From Silvibacterium acidisoli (GTDB taxonomy: Bacteria > Acidobacteriota > Terriglobia > Terriglobales > Acidobacteriaceae), in NCBI GenBank assembly GCA_022870745.1, contig CP085323.1, positions 1,488,001 through 1,552,000 on the forward strand: a stretch of 64,000 nucleotides of DNA, in the 5' to 3' direction. Under the pieces are notes generated by a model. That model had not been told where the DNA came from and did not search any database. It saw only the letters and a list, made by a program, of their open reading frames with translations. Shown here piece by piece: positions 27,939-36,810 of the stretch. Positions within the stretch are counted from its first letter, which is position 1. Each line of letters begins with the position of its first letter. A program made the position numbers and the translations under genes.

Positions 27939-28982
27939 TTAGGCGACGGGGACCGCTGCCGGTTCGGCGATGGTGCGGCTCACTGCCGGAGCAATGATCC
28001 GCAGCTCGTCCATGAGCTTGGAGAACTGCTCAGGAAAGAGCGACTGCGCGCCGTCAGAAACAGCCTTTTCCGGGTTGGGGTGAACTTCGATGATCAGCCC
28101 GTCCGCGCCTGCTGCAACTGACGCGCGCGCCATCGCCGGAACCATATCGCGGCGGCCGGTGCCGTGCGAAGGATCGGCAATGATGGGCAGATGCGACAGG
28201 TGCTTGATCACCGGGATCGCCGAGATATCCATCGTGTTGCGCGTGTACGTCTCGTAGGTGCGGATGCCGCGCTCGCAGAGCATGAGATCGTAGTTGCCGC
28301 CGGCAAGAATGTACTCGGCCGAGAGCAACAGCTCTTCGATCGTGGCCGCGATGCCGCGCTTGAGCAGGATCGGCTTGCGCACCTGGCCAAGTTCACGAAG
28401 CAGGTTGAAGTTCTGCATGTTGCGCGCGCCCACCTGGAAGCAATCGATGTAGGGCAGCATCACTTCGATCTGCGAGATTTCCATCACCTCGGTAATGATG
28501 AGCAGCCCGGTCTCGTCGCCAACCTCGCGCAAGAGCTTCAGGCCTTCGAGGCCCATGCCCTGGAAGGAGTAGGGCGAACTGCGGGGCTTGAAGGCGCCTC
28601 CACGAAGAAACTTCGCTCCGGCGGCCTTCACCTGATTTGCGGAAAGAAAGATCTGCTCGCGGCTTTCTACCGAGCAGGGACCGGCCATCACCACCACTTC
28701 GTCTCCGCCAATCTTCACGCCGTTAGGAAAGGTAACGATGGTGCCTCCGGGACGGAAGTTGCGCCCGGCAAGTTTGTACGGCGACGAGATGCGGATGACT
28801 TCGGCAACTCCGCCGAGCAATTCAAAGTCCTTGTGATCGAACTGTCCGGGACGGCCTACGCCTGCGAGGATGGTCTGCACGGCGCCGGTGGTGCGATGAA
28901 CATTGAAGCCGACTTCCACCATCCGCGCTACAACATGCTGGATCTGTTCGTCGGTTGCATTTTCCTGCATTGCTACGATCAT
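27939..28982 (-). CDS. aroF: 3-Deoxy-7-phosphoheptulonate (DAHP) synthase, Thermotoga type
   Basis: This enzyme condenses PEP and erythrose 4-phosphate, the entry step to aromatic compounds. The 347-residue length includes an N-terminal ferredoxin-like regulatory domain (about 1-70, [18 protein letters not shown]) in front of the TIM barrel ([46 protein letters not shown]). That architecture matches the tyrosine-inhibited Thermotoga enzyme. It lies 41 bases after chorismate mutase and 2 bases before tyrA. Confidence 0.95.
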   Translation of the reverse strand: MIVAMQENATDEQIQHVVARMVEVGFNVHRTTGAVQTILAGVGRPGQFDHKDFELLGGVAEVIRISSPYKLAGRNFRPGGTIVTFPNGVKIGGDEVVVMAGPCSVESREQIFLSANQVKAAGAKFLRGGAFKPRSSPYSFQGMGLEGLKLLREVGDETGLLIITEVMEISQIEVMLPYIDCFQVGARNMQNFNLLRELGQVRKPILLKRGIAATIEELLLSAEYILAGGNYDLMLCERGIRTYETYTRNTMDISAIPVIKHLSHLPIIADPSHGTGRRDMVPAMARASVAAGADGLIIEVHPNPEKAVSDGAQSLFPEQFSKLMDELRIIAPAVSRTIAEPAAVPVA

Positions 28983-29023
28983 TGCTTTCTATCCTGTTCC
29001 TGCGCAGTCTCGCGCGGTAAAAC

Positions 29024-29317
29024 CTAGCTCCCTGTCGTCGTGTTATTGCCTGATGCAAGTTCGTCCCGCTGCAGAGCCCGCATCACGTCGATGATGCGCT
29101 CATAGATATGAACCAGTTCAATATCCGGCAGCGGCCCCTTGTTGGCGGCACGTACTCTCTCAAAGATCACACGTTCACGATTCGGTTCATAGACGGGCAT
29201 GGAGGTGGAGCGTTTCAACTGGCCAATCGCCTTGGCGGCAACGGCGCGCTCACTGAGCAGTGCCACGATCTGAAGGTCAAGTTCGTCGATTTTCAGTCGC
29301 CAGTCTGCGATTTCCAT
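29024..29317 (-). CDS. Chorismate mutase, AroQ class
   Basis: Start at ATG 29317 with AGGAG 6 bases upstream. The 97-residue product is a monofunctional AroQ-fold enzyme (WRLKIDELDLQIVALLSERA, VYEPNRERVIFERVRA, YERIIDVMRALQ) that turns chorismate into prephenate. No fused prephenate dehydratase domain is present. It lies between trpA and DAHP synthase, so it feeds tyrA two genes downstream. Confidence 0.92.
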   Translation of the reverse strand: MEIADWRLKIDELDLQIVALLSERAVAAKAIGQLKRSTSMPVYEPNRERVIFERVRAANKGPLPDIELVHIYERIIDVMRALQRDELASGNNTTTGS

Positions 29318-29385
29318 GCCTACTCCTTTGCGGCGCACACCAATGGCAGCCGCGGTCGATAGTTTCCGTCGATGAGCCGTGGAAT

Positions 29386-30165
29386 TTAGCGGGCCTGCAA
29401 AGCCGGTTGGCGCAGGCCCTTGATAAATCGCGCGATGGAGCTGGGTGCTTCCTGCGGCTCAGACCTCTCGATGATCGCCACGATAGCGCTGCCGATGACC
29501 GCAGCATCCGCGAACTCACCTACCGCGGCAAAATGGTCGGCGTTCGAAACGCCAAAACCCACCGCGATGGGCAGATCGGTGTAACGGCGGAGACGTTCGA
29601 CGAGCTGGCTTGCATCCGAGGCAAGGGCGCTCTGCGTTCCAGTGATGCCTACGCGGGAGATAGCGTAGACGAATCCGCCCGATACCGCGGCAATCTGCTT
29701 CAGACGCTCATCCGGACTGGTGGGAGCTGCGAGGAAGATGGGCGCCAGTTCGTAGCGGCGCAGCATTTCGAGATACTCGTCTGCTTCCTCGACGATCATG
29801 TCCGTCACCAGCACGCCGTCTACACCTGCCTGCTGCGCAGCCGAGCAGAAGCGCTCCAGGCCGTAACGCAGAATCGGATTGTAGTAGCTGAAGATGACCA
29901 GTCCGGCCTGCGGACGCTCTGCGCGCAGTAGCGCAGCCAGGGAGAGAACGTCGCTCAGCTTCGTTCCGCCCTTTACAGCCCGCTCGCTGGCACGCTGAAT
30001 AACGGGACCATCGGCCAGCGGATCGCTGAATGGAACGCCCAGCTCAATCACATCCGCGCCCGCGTCAATTGCGGCGATGGCGATTTCGCGCGTAGTAGGT
30101 AGGTCGGGGTCACCAGCGGTGAGGTACGCTACCAGACCTGGCTTGCCGGCAAAACGGATCGGCAT
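29386..30165 (-). CDS. trpA: Tryptophan synthase alpha subunit
   Basis: TrpA cleaves indole-3-glycerol phosphate and passes indole to TrpB. The 259-residue protein carries the catalytic pair Glu41 (IELGVPFSDP) and Asp52 (ADGPVIQ), 11 residues apart as in E. coli. Its start is 8 bases after the trpB stop. Confidence 0.97.
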   Translation of the reverse strand: MPIRFAGKPGLVAYLTAGDPDLPTTREIAIAAIDAGADVIELGVPFSDPLADGPVIQRASERAVKGGTKLSDVLSLAALLRAERPQAGLVIFSYYNPILRYGLERFCSAAQQAGVDGVLVTDMIVEEADEYLEMLRRYELAPIFLAAPTSPDERLKQIAAVSGGFVYAISRVGITGTQSALASDASQLVERLRRYTDLPIAVGFGVSNADHFAAVGEFADAAVIGSAIVAIIERSEPQEAPSSIARFIKGLRQPALQAR

Positions 30166-30173
30166 CGAACGAC

Positions 30174-31385
30174 TTACGCTCCCTTGAGATTCAGCTCACG
30201 CGACAGGATACCCATATCCTTGTCGCCACGGCCAGATAAGTTGACTACTAGTATGTCATGGCGATCCATCGTGGGGGCAATCCGAATTGCCTCAGCAATG
30301 GCATGGGCGCTTTCCAGTGCAGGCAGAATACCTTCCGTCCTGGCCAGCGTCACGGTCGCATCGAGCGCAGACTTATCTGTCGCAGATACATATTCGGCCC
30401 GTCCGGAATCGTGCAATGCCGCGTGCTCCGGCCCGACCGAGGCGTAATCCAGCCCGGCGGAGACGGAATGAGTGAGGCAGATCTGTCCGTCTTCGTCCTG
30501 CAGAACGTAGGAATAGGTGCCCTGCAGTACTCCCGGAACGCCTCCCTGGAAACGGGCCGCATGCTCACCAAGGCCCATGCCACGACCGCCGGCTTCCACG
30601 CCGATGAGGCGGACGTTCGCATCGGGAATGAACTCGTAAAAAGCGCCGATAGCGTTCGATCCGCCACCAACGCAGGCGACGATCGCATTCGGCAGACGGC
30701 CTTCCTGGTCGAGGATCTGCTTGCGGGCTTCACGGCTGATCACACGCTGGAAGTCGCGAACCATTATCGGATAAGGATGCGCGCCAAGTACGCTGCCGAG
30801 CAGGTAGTGCGTAGTGCGGACGTTCGTGACCCAGTCGCGCATCGCCTCGTTGATGGCATCCTTGAGGGTCTTCGATCCCGAGCTGACGCCGCGAACCTCG
30901 GCGCCGAGCAGGCGCATGCGCAGGACGTTGAGCTCCTGGCGGCGCATGTCCTCTTCGCCCATGTAGACGACGCATTCCATGCCCAGCAGGGCGCAGACCG
31001 TAGCCGTCGCCACGCCGTGCTGTCCGGCGCCGGTTTCGGCAATGATGCGCCGCTTGCCCATGCGCTGAGCCAGCAGGCCCTGGCCGATGCAGTTGTTGAT
31101 CTTGTGCGCGCCAGTGTGGAGCAGATCTTCACGCTTCAGGTAGATCTTCGCTCCGCCGAGCGACTCCGATAGGCGCTTCGCATGATAAAGGGGCGTCGGA
31201 CGCCCCACATAATCGCGGAGAAGCGCATCCACCTGCGCCTGGAATTCGGGGTCGGCCTGCGCCTTCGCGTACGCGGCTTCCAGTTCTTCGAGTGCCGCCA
31301 TAAGAGTTTCCGGCACATAACGGCCACCGTAGGCGCCAAAGCGCCCAACTGCCGCTTTTTCAGGAGATTCGGTCATCGTAGCCAT
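30174..31385 (-). CDS. trpB: Tryptophan synthase beta subunit
   Basis: TrpB joins indole and serine using PLP. The 403-residue sequence has the PLP lysine Lys95 in [21 protein letters not shown], and [10 protein letters not shown]. It is a TrpB1-type protein of normal length. It follows trpF by 34 bases and precedes trpA by 8. Confidence 0.98.
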   Translation of the reverse strand: MATMTESPEKAAVGRFGAYGGRYVPETLMAALEELEAAYAKAQADPEFQAQVDALLRDYVGRPTPLYHAKRLSESLGGAKIYLKREDLLHTGAHKINNCIGQGLLAQRMGKRRIIAETGAGQHGVATATVCALLGMECVVYMGEEDMRRQELNVLRMRLLGAEVRGVSSGSKTLKDAINEAMRDWVTNVRTTHYLLGSVLGAHPYPIMVRDFQRVISREARKQILDQEGRLPNAIVACVGGGSNAIGAFYEFIPDANVRLIGVEAGGRGMGLGEHAARFQGGVPGVLQGTYSYVLQDEDGQICLTHSVSAGLDYASVGPEHAALHDSGRAEYVSATDKSALDATVTLARTEGILPALESAHAIAEAIRIAPTMDRHDILVVNLSGRGDKDMGILSRELNLKGA

Positions 31386-31419
31386 GTCTCAATCCTTATT
31401 GTTGCACTGCGGAGAATAT

Positions 31420-32109
31420 CTAAGCTTCCACTCGTTCCGCTATTTCCATCCGGTGTGCTGCGCTGCGCGCATTCTCGACGAATGCTCTGATCTTTTCTGG
31501 GCTTTTCCGGCCGGGTGATTCTTCGACACCGGTCACAACATCGACGCCCCACGGATGCAGCGTTTCGATCGCCTCCGCGACGTTCTCGGGATTCAATCCG
31601 CCCGCAGCCACCAACCGCAAACCAGATCCTGACCGGAAACCGCTCTGCGCCTCCCGCCAGTTAAAGGTGACACCGGTTCCACCCAGCAGCTTCCCGACAC
31701 GGGAATCGACCAGCACGGCATCGATCGCCGGATCGGCTGCTGCTTCTACCTGGGTCTTCAGATCGCTGCCGAAGTGCACCACCTGGATCAGCCGCAGATT
31801 TTCCCAACCAAGGCGGCCGGCAAAGTGAGCCTGGAGGCGCGATGCCAGCGCCGGATCTCCTCCGCTATGCAACTGGATGCCGGTGACGCCGCTCTCCTCG
31901 ACCGCTTTCACGATCTCGTCGAAGCTGAAATTCGCAAATACACCGATCGTCTCAACCGGCCTGCTCAGGCCCTGAAGAATCGCCCGGACCTGTAGGGCAT
32001 TTACCTGCCGCTTGCTCTCCGCGAAAACAAACCCCAGCGCATCCGCACCCGCATCGAGCGCCAACTGCGCGTCAGCGAGGTTTGTATTCCCGCAGATCTT
32101 GACCCACAC
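31420..32109 (-). CDS. trpF: Phosphoribosylanthranilate isomerase
   Basis: A 229-residue TIM-barrel enzyme of tryptophan synthesis, with the catalytic Cys6 in VKICGN, LGFVFAESKR, VDSRVGKLLGGTG and GVDVVTGVEESPG. Its start is 2 bases after the trpC stop, so the two are coupled. Confidence 0.95.
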   Translation of the reverse strand: MWVKICGNTNLADAQLALDAGADALGFVFAESKRQVNALQVRAILQGLSRPVETIGVFANFSFDEIVKAVEESGVTGIQLHSGGDPALASRLQAHFAGRLGWENLRLIQVVHFGSDLKTQVEAAADPAIDAVLVDSRVGKLLGGTGVTFNWREAQSGFRSGSGLRLVAAGGLNPENVAEAIETLHPWGVDVVTGVEESPGRKSPEKIRAFVENARSAAHRMEIAERVEA

Positions 32110-32111
32110 GG

Positions 32112-32906
32112 CTACACCCGCTCCGCAGTCGTAGCGAGAAGCGTCCGCAGCGCTGCACCGGGATCCGGTTGCCGCATCAGGGATTCCCCAATCAGGAAAG
32201 CATCGAAACCCGCCTCGCGAAGAGTCTCAATATGCTCAGGCGTATGGATGCCGCTCTCTGCAACCTTTACAGCCGTGGCAGGCATGCGGTCTACCAGGTC
32301 GAATGAGGTTTGGAGGCTGACCTCGAAGGTGCTGAGGTTGCGATTATTGACGCCGTAAGCGTCGCAGCCAAGATCTCTGGCGCGCTCTAGCTCTTCCGCT
32401 GTGTGAACTTCGCATAGGACGTCCAGCTCATGACGGTGCGCAGCATCGGTGAAAGCGCGCAACTCCGTGTCATCCAGGGCCGCGACGATCAGAAGAATCG
32501 CGTCCGCGGAGTGCGCCCGTGCTTCGAGGATCTGGAATTCATCGACAATGAAATCCTTGCGAAGGCAAGGTATGCCCGATACTTCAGACGCGATCTCCAG
32601 ATTGCGCAGGCTGCCCTGGAAGTAAGGCTCGTCGGTGAGGACTGACAGCGTGGTAGCGCCAGCATCTCTGAGCAGCTTCGCCAGGATCTCGGGGTCGAAC
32701 TCAGAGCGGATAAGCCCTTTAGATGGAGAGGCTTTCTTCAGCTCGGCGATAATCGCCGGGCCGCTTTTCGCCTGTTCCGACAGGCTGCGGGCGAAACCGC
32801 GTGGGAGATGACGGGCGGCCATCCGTTCCAGCTCACCGTAGTCGGCATGCTGCTTACGCTGCGCGACTGCCGCCCGGGTCGTCTCCAAAATGCGTTCCAG
32901 ATGCAC
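32112..32906 (-). CDS. trpC: Indole-3-glycerol-phosphate synthase
   Basis: TrpC closes the indole ring in tryptophan synthesis. The start is GTG 32906, with AGGAG 6 bases upstream; this gives 264 residues, the normal length, and avoids overlap with the small gene upstream. A frame opening at ATG 32978 would add 24 unlikely residues and overlap it. Motifs: IIAELKKASPSKGLI, VLTDEPYFQGS, LRKDFIVDEFQI, VNNRNLSTFEV, VAESGIHTPEH. Confidence 0.95.
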   Translation of the reverse strand: MHLERILETTRAAVAQRKQHADYGELERMAARHLPRGFARSLSEQAKSGPAIIAELKKASPSKGLIRSEFDPEILAKLLRDAGATTLSVLTDEPYFQGSLRNLEIASEVSGIPCLRKDFIVDEFQILEARAHSADAILLIVAALDDTELRAFTDAAHRHELDVLCEVHTAEELERARDLGCDAYGVNNRNLSTFEVSLQTSFDLVDRMPATAVKVAESGIHTPEHIETLREAGFDAFLIGESLMRQPDPGAALRTLLATTAERV

Positions 32907-32940
32907 GAAAAGCTCCTGGAACCAGTATATCGGGTTGCGT

Positions 32941-33153
32941 TCAGGCCTGGCCGGCCGGTGTGAAGCCGTCGCAGCCACTCATCGGAGTAACTTTCAAATG
33001 CAATCCTGAGTGCTTGGGATGACCACAGTTATCCAGCAGCTCCGGCGGTGCGGTCTTGCTGGTGTGGATGCTAACGAGTACCTGATCCGACGATCCCTTT
33101 TCTTCTCCGAAATGGGAGCAAAGGCCGCACTGTCCATTGTGTAAAGCAATCAT
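32941..33153 (-). CDS. Small Cys/His-rich protein heading the aromatic operon
   Basis: A 70-residue protein with a strong GGAGG site 7 bases before ATG 33153. It has two Cys pairs (GQCGLCSHFGEE and NCGHPKHSGLHLKVTPMSGC), suggesting a zinc site. It contains no tryptophan, phenylalanine-run or tyrosine-run, so it is not an attenuator leader peptide. It ends 34 bases before trpC on the same strand. Similar short proteins seem to occur in Acidobacteria (recollection), with no assigned function. Confidence 0.7.
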   Translation of the reverse strand: MIALHNGQCGLCSHFGEEKGSSDQVLVSIHTSKTAPPELLDNCGHPKHSGLHLKVTPMSGCDGFTPAGQA

Positions 33154-33325
33154 CGTGAATCCTCCGTTACTGGTAGGATTGCCGCCCTACCAGGCGGGTT
33201 GCTAACCGGGCCTGGGATAGCCCTCATGAATTGAGGTACATCGCTGGTCCTTATGCAATTTATTTCTTGAAATGTAATCACAGATTCATCACTTTCGATC
33301 ACAGCTGCGGCCTAATAACCACAGC

Positions 33326-33883
33326 ATGAGAACCTCACGCCGCCTCGACACCCTACTCTTTCCGCTGACCCACTGGCACTGGAAAGCAGCCCTGGTCACG
33401 GCCATCTTTCGCGCCGGTGCGTGCATGGCCGCGCTATGGCATGCGCCGCTCAACGCGCGTGAACATTTCGGGATGGTGGAAGCAGCCTATGTGCTGCTGA
33501 CTGCGGGAGTTTTCTCGGCGTGGCAACAGCAGGCTATGGGTATTCCATGGAGAAAGCTGGCGTGGACGGTCACGGTACTCGCCATTCCCCTCGGGTCGCT
33601 TGCAGCGGACTCGGCACTTCATCTCTGGCTTGACCGGGGAAACATGCGTGCTCTCGGTATCGGCGCGCTCGTTGCAACGCTGATTTCAGCCATGTTCCAT
33701 TGGCACGTGATGCAGAATGGCGCGATGATTATCGGCGCCGAAGGTAGGCCCTTCTGGGACGATATGAAGCAGATGCCGCGGCTGGCGGCGACCTTCGTAT
33801 GGGATCCCCTGCAACGCATCATCGGAAAGCCGGCTGCCGTGGCTGCTATCGCAGAAGAAGAGGAATACGAGGTCGCCGCTTAG
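33326..33883 (+). CDS. Membrane protein with about four helices, unknown function
   Basis: A 185-residue protein with hydrophobic segments near 20-40, 50-65, 80-97 and 110-130, a conserved-looking His/Trp patch (THWHWKAAL, SAMFHWHVMQNG) and an acidic tail. No signal peptide or catalytic motif is recognised, and the ribosome site is weak. It is divergent from the trp operon and convergent with the YciE-like gene. Confidence 0.65.
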   Translation: MRTSRRLDTLLFPLTHWHWKAALVTAIFRAGACMAALWHAPLNAREHFGMVEAAYVLLTAGVFSAWQQQAMGIPWRKLAWTVTVLAIPLGSLAADSALHLWLDRGNMRALGIGALVATLISAMFHWHVMQNGAMIIGAEGRPFWDDMKQMPRLAATFVWDPLQRIIGKPAAVAAIAEEEEYEVAA

Positions 33884-33887
33884 CGGC

Positions 33888-34382
33888 CTAAGCTGCCTTC
33901 ATCGCTTCCGAGTTGACCCGCCTGGAAATGCTGTTCAGCTTTTCGTCCGCGGCCTTCTCTTCTTCGAGCGTTTCCTGCAGCAACCTGGCGATCTCAGTCT
34001 GACCGAGCAGCTCGGCGTACGTCCGGACACCGCCATACCCGGCCATCTCATAATGCTCGACTCGTTGCGCCGCTGTAATCAGTGCAGCATCACGTACCTG
34101 CGGGTTCTCGTAGTCCTCCATGACTTCCGAGCCTTCTTCAAGCACGCCCTTCATGCCGTTGCATGTCTTGCCCTTAGGGCTTTTCTCAAGAATTTCGAAG
34201 ATCTTTTCAAGGCGCTCGATCTGCCCCTTTGTTTCCTCGAGATGGCTCTCGAAGGCCTTCTTCAACTCCGGCGAAGTTGCGGCTTTCACCAGCTTGGGCA
34301 ACGCCTTTGTGATCTGGTTTTCAGCGGAATAGAGATCTTTCAATTCGTCGACTAAAAGCTTTTCCAATGTCTCTTCGCTCAC
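33888..34382 (-). CDS. YciE/YciF-type ferritin-like protein (DUF892)
   Basis: The start is GTG 34382, with AAAGGTG 6 bases upstream, giving 164 residues, the family length. The four-helix bundle has ferritin-like metal residues (LLVDELKDLYSAENQI, ELKKAFESHLEETKGQIERLE, AAQRVEHYEMAGYGGVRTYA, LLQETLEEEKAADEKL). YciE-like proteins are stress-induced and related to iron storage or oxidation; the exact role is not proven. It is an isolated gene. Confidence 0.9.
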   Translation of the reverse strand: MSEETLEKLLVDELKDLYSAENQITKALPKLVKAATSPELKKAFESHLEETKGQIERLEKIFEILEKSPKGKTCNGMKGVLEEGSEVMEDYENPQVRDAALITAAQRVEHYEMAGYGGVRTYAELLGQTEIARLLQETLEEEKAADEKLNSISRRVNSEAMKAA

Positions 34383-34534
34383 GGTAACACCTTTGACTTG
34401 GGAGATTTTTCTTTCCACGTTCCCAGGTTGAGATGCCCTGTAGTTTGCCGTGACTCGCCTCGGAGCTGCAGAAAGCTCTTATGTCTGTAAGCCGACAATG
34501 CGAACCAGCGCTGCCTGCCGTGTAGTTACCGGTG

Positions 34535-34568
34535 AAATAAAAAGCCGGGGCGAAGAATCCGCCCCGGC
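34535..34568 (-). terminator. Terminator of the phosphoesterase gene
   Basis: On the minus strand a 9-bp GC stem (GCCGGGGCG / CGCCCCGGC) with a 7-base loop is followed by a run TTTTTATTT. It lies 23 bases after the stop at 34591. Confidence 0.9.
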
Positions 34569-34590
34569 ATAGTCAGTCAGAAGGTGAATG

Positions 34591-36666
34591 CTATTTGCCG
34601 CCACTAAAGTCGAGGAGGCTGAAGAGGTCTCCAATAGCAGGGCTGTTGGTCGGAACATACGGATTATCCGCATTAACAGTGGGATTGGGGAAGTTGTCAC
34701 GGCTGCGAGCCGTCACTGGCGTCAATCCCCAATTGCGCTCGATGAACTTGAGAATCGAAACGTGGTCGGTGTACTCGTGCGAAATGTGGCCGCCCACGGT
34801 GTAGGGAGAGACGATGATCAGCGGAATGCGCGTACCGTCGCCGAAGTAATCGAGCGGCTGTACGTAGCCCGAGTCATAGTAGCCGCCGCCTTCATCGAAG
34901 GTGATGATGATGGCAGTGCTCTTCCACAGATCAGGGTTGCGCTGCACGTCAGTGATGATCTTCTGAGCAAAGCCTTCGAAGAGATCGAGCTTGGATGAGG
35001 ACGGGTGACCATCAACCAGGCCGCTGGGCTTGACGATCGAGACAGCAGGCAGCGTGTTGTTTGCGATGTCGCGGTAAAGATCGGTCGTGTCCTGGATGTG
35101 AGCCGCGCGAATAGCGGGGTTCGCCATGATCGAGGTGTCGTACTGGAAGGGATTGCAGATGGTGCAATACTCGTCGGTCTTATTGCCGATAGCGCTGAAG
35201 TTCAGCTGATAAGGATCGTCGATGTAGTTGTACCACTGGTCTCCGTAGTACTTCCACGAGATGTTGTTCTCGAGCAGCTTATCGCCGATGCTCTTAACCG
35301 GCGAAGGCGGAATGACGAAAACCGTGTTGTTCGGGTTCTTGTCGGTGTAGGCGTTGTTGCCGTTGCCGAAGTAGCCCGGGTTGTAGTTGTTCAGCAGGTA
35401 GTAGTGACCGGCTTCGCAGCGAGGATTGATCGGCGTGGCCAGCGACTTCAGGTAAGTGGTAATCGCCTTGACACCCGGCTGAGTCTGGTCTGAGCAGTCC
35501 GTGTAGGAACCGCCGCCGTAAGAGGGCGAACCATAAGAACCACCGCCGTAGCCATCTTCCATGTACCAGTTGTTGGTACCCTTGGCCGGGTTCGGATTCT
35601 CGATTTCGTCGACAACACCAGCATTGGCCGTGCCGCTGGCCACTTCCTGGTTGTGCGGCGGAGTAGCGGCATTGCCCTTGCCGTCGGTGAAGTAAATCAT
35701 GTCACCGTGACCGAGCATAATGTGATTCGCACCCGTTCCGCCGTCGACCGACTGGTGGAAGTTGTCGCTCATCGCATATTGGTCAGCAAGCTGCTTGAAG
35801 TAAGGCACGTCGCCCTGCTGCACGTTGTAGAAGCCCATCGCGGTCGAGCCTTCACCGGTAGTGACAGAGTTCGGCGAATACTCGGTGCTGAAATTGGCAG
35901 GCTGTGCAACGCCGTTCGTGCCAGCGCCTACCGTGGTTTCAACCCAGGGAAAGAGACCGGCATCGCAACCCGAGGGATTCTTTGCCGTCGCTTTATCCGC
36001 GCTGCAGTCCATCTGCTGCCACATCTGGTAGAAGCGGTGCACAGGGCTGGCGGCGTAGGAGTTGTAGGTAAAAGTCTTGCCGTTGGTCAGCTGGAAGGGG
36101 CCAGGAGGCAGGCTGTTCACATTGCTGATGCGGGCGTCCGGAGTTTCAGAGGTCTGCCCCGTACCACCGCTCACCAGCGAGGAGTAGTAGTCGCCGGGAA
36201 GACCATTTTCCGACTGTGTGGCCAGCGTAACGCTGTCGCCCTTTACATACGAATCCTTCGGACCGCCAACGAGAGGAGCAGGCAGGACAGATCCCTGGAA
36301 CGTAGTTTTCGCCGGGCTCAACTCGAACGCATCCGGCGCTTCGTCATAAGCGGCGCTCTGCTCGGCCTTCGAGAAGTTGGGGCCGGGCGTACCGTCGGCT
36401 TTCACGATGCCCTCGGAAAGCAGGTTCCAGACAGTTTCGCCCTTTCTGGTGGGAACATAAGTTGCAAACACGTGATCGAAGCTGCGGTTTTCACCGACGA
36501 TAACGATCACATGCTTGATGGGGGTGGCGGTCGAATTATCGCGGGATGGGCCTTGCGTCAGATTAGCGGCAACTGCATTGCCGATGGCCAACTGAAAGAT
36601 CGCAGCGGATAGAAGCCCCGTGCGCACCGTCCGCATGGCTGTGGATGCGAACTGCTGTGTGGTCAT
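34591..36666 (-). CDS. Secreted phospholipase C/acid phosphatase-type phosphoesterase
   Basis: The start is ATG 36666, with a perfect AGGAGG 5 bases upstream. The 691-residue product has a signal peptide (LLSAAIFQLAIGNAVAA) and the PF04185 phosphoesterase fold: HVIVIVGENRSFDHVFATY, FHQSVDGGTGANHIMLGHG, ITFDEGGGYYDSGYVQP, and IPLIIVSPYTVGGHISHEYTD. Several Gly/Tyr/Ser-rich inserts (GGGSYGSPSYGGGSY) are present. It probably releases phosphate from phospholipids or other esters outside the cell. The 144-base gap upstream suggests its own promoter. Confidence 0.92.
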   Translation of the reverse strand: MTTQQFASTAMRTVRTGLLSAAIFQLAIGNAVAANLTQGPSRDNSTATPIKHVIVIVGENRSFDHVFATYVPTRKGETVWNLLSEGIVKADGTPGPNFSKAEQSAAYDEAPDAFELSPAKTTFQGSVLPAPLVGGPKDSYVKGDSVTLATQSENGLPGDYYSSLVSGGTGQTSETPDARISNVNSLPPGPFQLTNGKTFTYNSYAASPVHRFYQMWQQMDCSADKATAKNPSGCDAGLFPWVETTVGAGTNGVAQPANFSTEYSPNSVTTGEGSTAMGFYNVQQGDVPYFKQLADQYAMSDNFHQSVDGGTGANHIMLGHGDMIYFTDGKGNAATPPHNQEVASGTANAGVVDEIENPNPAKGTNNWYMEDGYGGGSYGSPSYGGGSYTDCSDQTQPGVKAITTYLKSLATPINPRCEAGHYYLLNNYNPGYFGNGNNAYTDKNPNNTVFVIPPSPVKSIGDKLLENNISWKYYGDQWYNYIDDPYQLNFSAIGNKTDEYCTICNPFQYDTSIMANPAIRAAHIQDTTDLYRDIANNTLPAVSIVKPSGLVDGHPSSSKLDLFEGFAQKIITDVQRNPDLWKSTAIIITFDEGGGYYDSGYVQPLDYFGDGTRIPLIIVSPYTVGGHISHEYTDHVSILKFIERNWGLTPVTARSRDNFPNPTVNADNPYVPTNSPAIGDLFSLLDFSGGK

Positions 36667-36810
36667 ACTTCCTCCTGTTGAGCCTTGTGTCTCAACGCGA
36701 GGAAGCATAAGTCCCCGATCATTGCTGGCTCATATTTTTTTCGTGAATGAGCGATGAATAGATACAGTGAATCTGGGCTTCCCCGCATGGGTGGCGTAAG
36801 CAGGAAGTAA

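Noticed and set aside
32907-33153. Trp attenuator leader peptide
   Set aside because: The small ORF upstream of trpC has no Trp codons and no terminator/antiterminator pair follows it.
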